The notes below the pieces were generated by a model. The model was given only the letters and a program-made list of their open reading frames with translations. It did not search any database and was not told the origin of the DNA. From assembly GCA_030549495.1 (NCBI GenBank), contig JAUIRK010000185.1:186001-250000 (forward strand): DNA of 64,000 nucleotides, given 5' to 3'. Of the stretch, positions 62,141 to 64,000 are shown piece by piece. Numbering within the stretch: position 1 is the first letter of the stretch; each line of letters opens with the position of its first letter. The stretch comes from Nectonema munidae (Eukaryota > Nematomorpha > Nectonematoida > Nectonematidae). A program made the translations under genes and the position numbers.

Positions 62141-62611
62141 GTCTAAGCCAACAGAGTCACAATGAGCTCTTGCTTCAGGTGCAAAGTGATTCTGAAACCA
62201 GGCCAATATCAGTTCAGTTGTTTCCCATCCTTTTTTTTGGCCCTGTAAATTACAGGAAAATGAGTCATACCTTTGAAAGCTCGAGGATGTTGACTCTTAC
62301 CAATGACTAGCAACTTACGTCTGTGGGTTCCTGCAGCATTGGAACAGCCGAGTAAAGTAACGCGTTCTTTTAGTGCTTTGTGACCTGATGGCGACTCTGC
62401 ATCCTCTGATTTCAGTGTTTTTCTGGGTGTACATTTTCAAAATAGGGCGCATTCATCTGCATTATATACCTGATCTGGACTTAAATGTTCATCAGTGACA
62501 AGCTTGCCAAACTTCGTAATAAATTTTGTAGCAGCTTCCTTGTCAGCTGATCTTTTTTCACCACACACTAATCGGAATTGTAGGCCATGTCGAGCTTTGA
62601 AACGTTGAAAC

Positions 62612-63306
62612 TAGGGTGTCCACCCCGGGATTCCTCATCCTCGAGTCCCCGGGGAATCGTGAAATTTCAAAATCCTCGTCCTCGAAAAAAAATTTTAAAT
62701 TTCCTTGGGGAATTTTTGAAAAAAATTTTTTGTCGAATCCGACGACAAAAATATCGAAGTAACGGAGAAGAAAGATGAAACATTAATCGTTAGCAACCAA
62801 AAAACAGAGAAGAAAAGCGTGAAGGAGGAATTGGACGAATTTCTGAAGATTAATGAAAATGAAGAACGTGAAACTAAAAGCAAGATTTCAAGCATAGAGG
62901 AAATAATGAAAAAAACATTTGACCTTTATTTAGAAACAAATAGGAGGCCCTAAGTTTTAGAAACTTTATTCAAAAATTTAAAGAGCATAAAACCAACTTC
63001 TGTGGATGCCGAAAGAGTGTTTTCGTCAATGCGTTATTTTTCTACAAAAATAAGAAACCAGTTGAATGATGAAACTTTGAACGCTCTAATTTTTCTTAGA
63101 TATTTTTTTAAAACATAAATCTTTTATGCATTTAAATTTTTTTCAATAAAAATCTTATATGAGACCTTTAAATTTTCTTTTCTGAACAGTTTTTACTGTA
63201 AAAAAATCGCTTTTTCTTCCCCGGGGAATCTTCGGGGAAATTTTCAAAAATTACGAGGTCCTCGTTCCCCGGGGAATGAAAAAAAGACCTTAAAGTGGAC
63301 ACACTA
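62612..63306 (+). mobile_element. Internally deleted hAT element with perfect 8-bp TSD
   Basis: The ends are TAGGGTGTCCACCCCGGG and AAAGTGGACACACTA, inverted; from the right it reads TAGTGTGTCCACTTT. The target duplication GTTGAAAC is identical on both sides (62604-62611, 63307-63314). CCCCGGGGAA words near both ends form subterminal repeats. It keeps the C-terminal part of a hAT transposase on the + strand and lies inside the Jerky/Tigger fossil. Confidence 0.9.
62728..63117 (+). pseudogene. hAT transposase C-terminal remnant
   Basis: The frame reads NIEVTEKKDETLIVSNQKTE, then an acidic helix, and ends TSVDAERVFSSMRYFSTKIR followed by NQLNDETLNALIFLRYFFK. That is the hAT dimerisation motif (usual SERVFS...R..L....L..L..L). 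One in-frame stop follows RRP. The catalytic domain is missing, so it cannot be autonomous. Confidence 0.8.
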
Positions 63307-63735
63307 GTTGAAACCAAACTTCAGTGTAATCGCACTCATATTCCAGTCCTAGTTGTTGTTTTGTCCTAGTTCTTTATGAAGCAGTTTTGCTTGTTCCTTC
63401 ACAAGATCACCAAACAGTAAGACACCTTCACTTTCGCGCAATTTAAACCATTTCATAAGTACGATGTCCAGTTCAGCACTTTTACCAGGTTTCATTGTTT
63501 TCCATTCCAACATTTTCTGTTTAGATTCACTGATAACAAAAAAATTGAGAAGTTGATTTTTCTGTTTTTTAATGCCATAAATTGTTGATCATCCAATTTT
63601 ATATAATTCACATAATCTTTTTACAGACATGCCATTGTCGAGTTTTTTCAAAAGTTCAACTTTTTCCAATATAGACAATGTTTGATGTTTACGTTTCACA
63701 CCACGAGAAACACTTTGAGTATTAATTGAAAGAAA

Positions 63736-64000
63736 CTAAAAAAATAAAAATATTTTTAAAATAAAACAGAATAATTTTTTTATTATAAATAAAATAAATA
63801 TATTTAGATATTATATAAATAGATATAGTATTATAAATATTAATAATATATATTTGATGGAGAGTAAAGAATTCTTCTTTTGAAACAATTGTCCTACTAA
63901 TAAATTTCCCTTATACATATATTTATTATTATATATTTATATTATGTATATTTATTATATACTTGTTATATAAATATATAATATTTAATTATATAACTAT
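63736..64000. other. AT-only low-complexity end of the window
   Basis: Mainly TATTATATA-type low-complexity sequence. No gene or terminal repeat is discernible. Confidence 0.5.

Larger units (their letters stand above)
60776..63735 (-). pseudogene. Jerky-type Tigger transposase fossil, interrupted twice
   Basis: Reading down the - strand from 63735, the pieces are a pipsqueak/CENP-B-type HTH (RGVKRKHQTLSILEKVELLK and GMSVKRLCELYKIG), then LLFGDLVKEQAKLLHKEL. After a hAT insertion (62612-63306) comes CGEKRSADKEAATKFITKFG with VYNADECALF (first catalytic Asp), and HFAPEARAHCDSVGL. After a second insertion (61673-62140) comes KIILLLDNCSAHPKAELLIK (second Asp) and PLIQSLDNGILRSLKSKY (third Asp). 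The tail (61312-60914) is acidic and ends near FKKIGEKSAKEKS. The order matches Jerky/TIGD transposases. Stops and frameshifts, plus the two insertions, inactivate it. Confidence 0.85.

Overview
The window is strongly AT-rich and intron- and transposon-dense, with no operons or prokaryotic signals. It is nuclear DNA of a metazoan. The one host gene supported here is a neuron navigator (NAV / UNC-53 / sickie) homologue on the + strand. That gene, plus a repeat mix of hAT, Tigger/Jerky, Merlin, Tc1-like, piggyBac-like and Gypsy sequences and tRNA-derived SINEs, suggests an invertebrate, possibly an arthropod. The species cannot be named from the sequence alone.

Host gene: seven exons (17882-17999, 22230-22282, 22339-22411, 29254-29413, 32188-32270, 56175-56354, 59600-59794) join in one continuous reading frame of about 287 codons, with compatible splice phases at every junction. 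They encode the calponin-homology (CH) domain typical of NAV2/NAV3/UNC-53, a charged Ser/Asn/Lys-rich linker, and the short motif MFEKLKILSSKK, which matches the LEKLKLFNSK motif of vertebrate navigators. The start codon lies upstream of 17882, and the rest of the protein, including the expected C-terminal AAA ATPase, lies beyond the window. Introns range from 56 bp (intron 2) to about 23.9 kb (intron 5).

Layout: 1-17.9 kb is upstream or first-intron DNA. It holds a hAT transposase fossil split by a hAT MITE, a broken Gypsy LTR element carrying a SINE-like insertion, a hAT MITE, a piggyBac-like MITE and a Tigger transposase. 18-29 kb (introns 1 and 3) holds a hAT remnant, a SINE and a MITE. 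29.4-32.2 kb (intron 4) holds a trinucleotide (ATC)n array with a pure core of about 1.2 kb; the giant ORFs across it are artefacts. 32.3-56 kb (intron 5) holds hAT remnants, a large foldback element built of 28-bp units with a hAT element between two near-identical 500-bp repeats, a Merlin transposon with a perfect 8-bp target duplication, GC-rich and other MITEs, hammerhead-like motifs, a minisatellite and a Tc1-like fragment. 56-64 kb holds the last two visible exons and a Jerky-type Tigger transposase on the - strand, interrupted by two hAT insertions that both have perfect 8-bp target duplications.

Apart from the navigator, every recognisable coding segment is transposon-derived and broken. 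The most unusual structures are the foldback composite (38.0-41.7 kb, with a one-armed relative at 45.75-47.3 kb), the ATC array inside the navigator intron, and the hammerhead-ribozyme-like cores near 53.35 kb and 49.9-50.1 kb.
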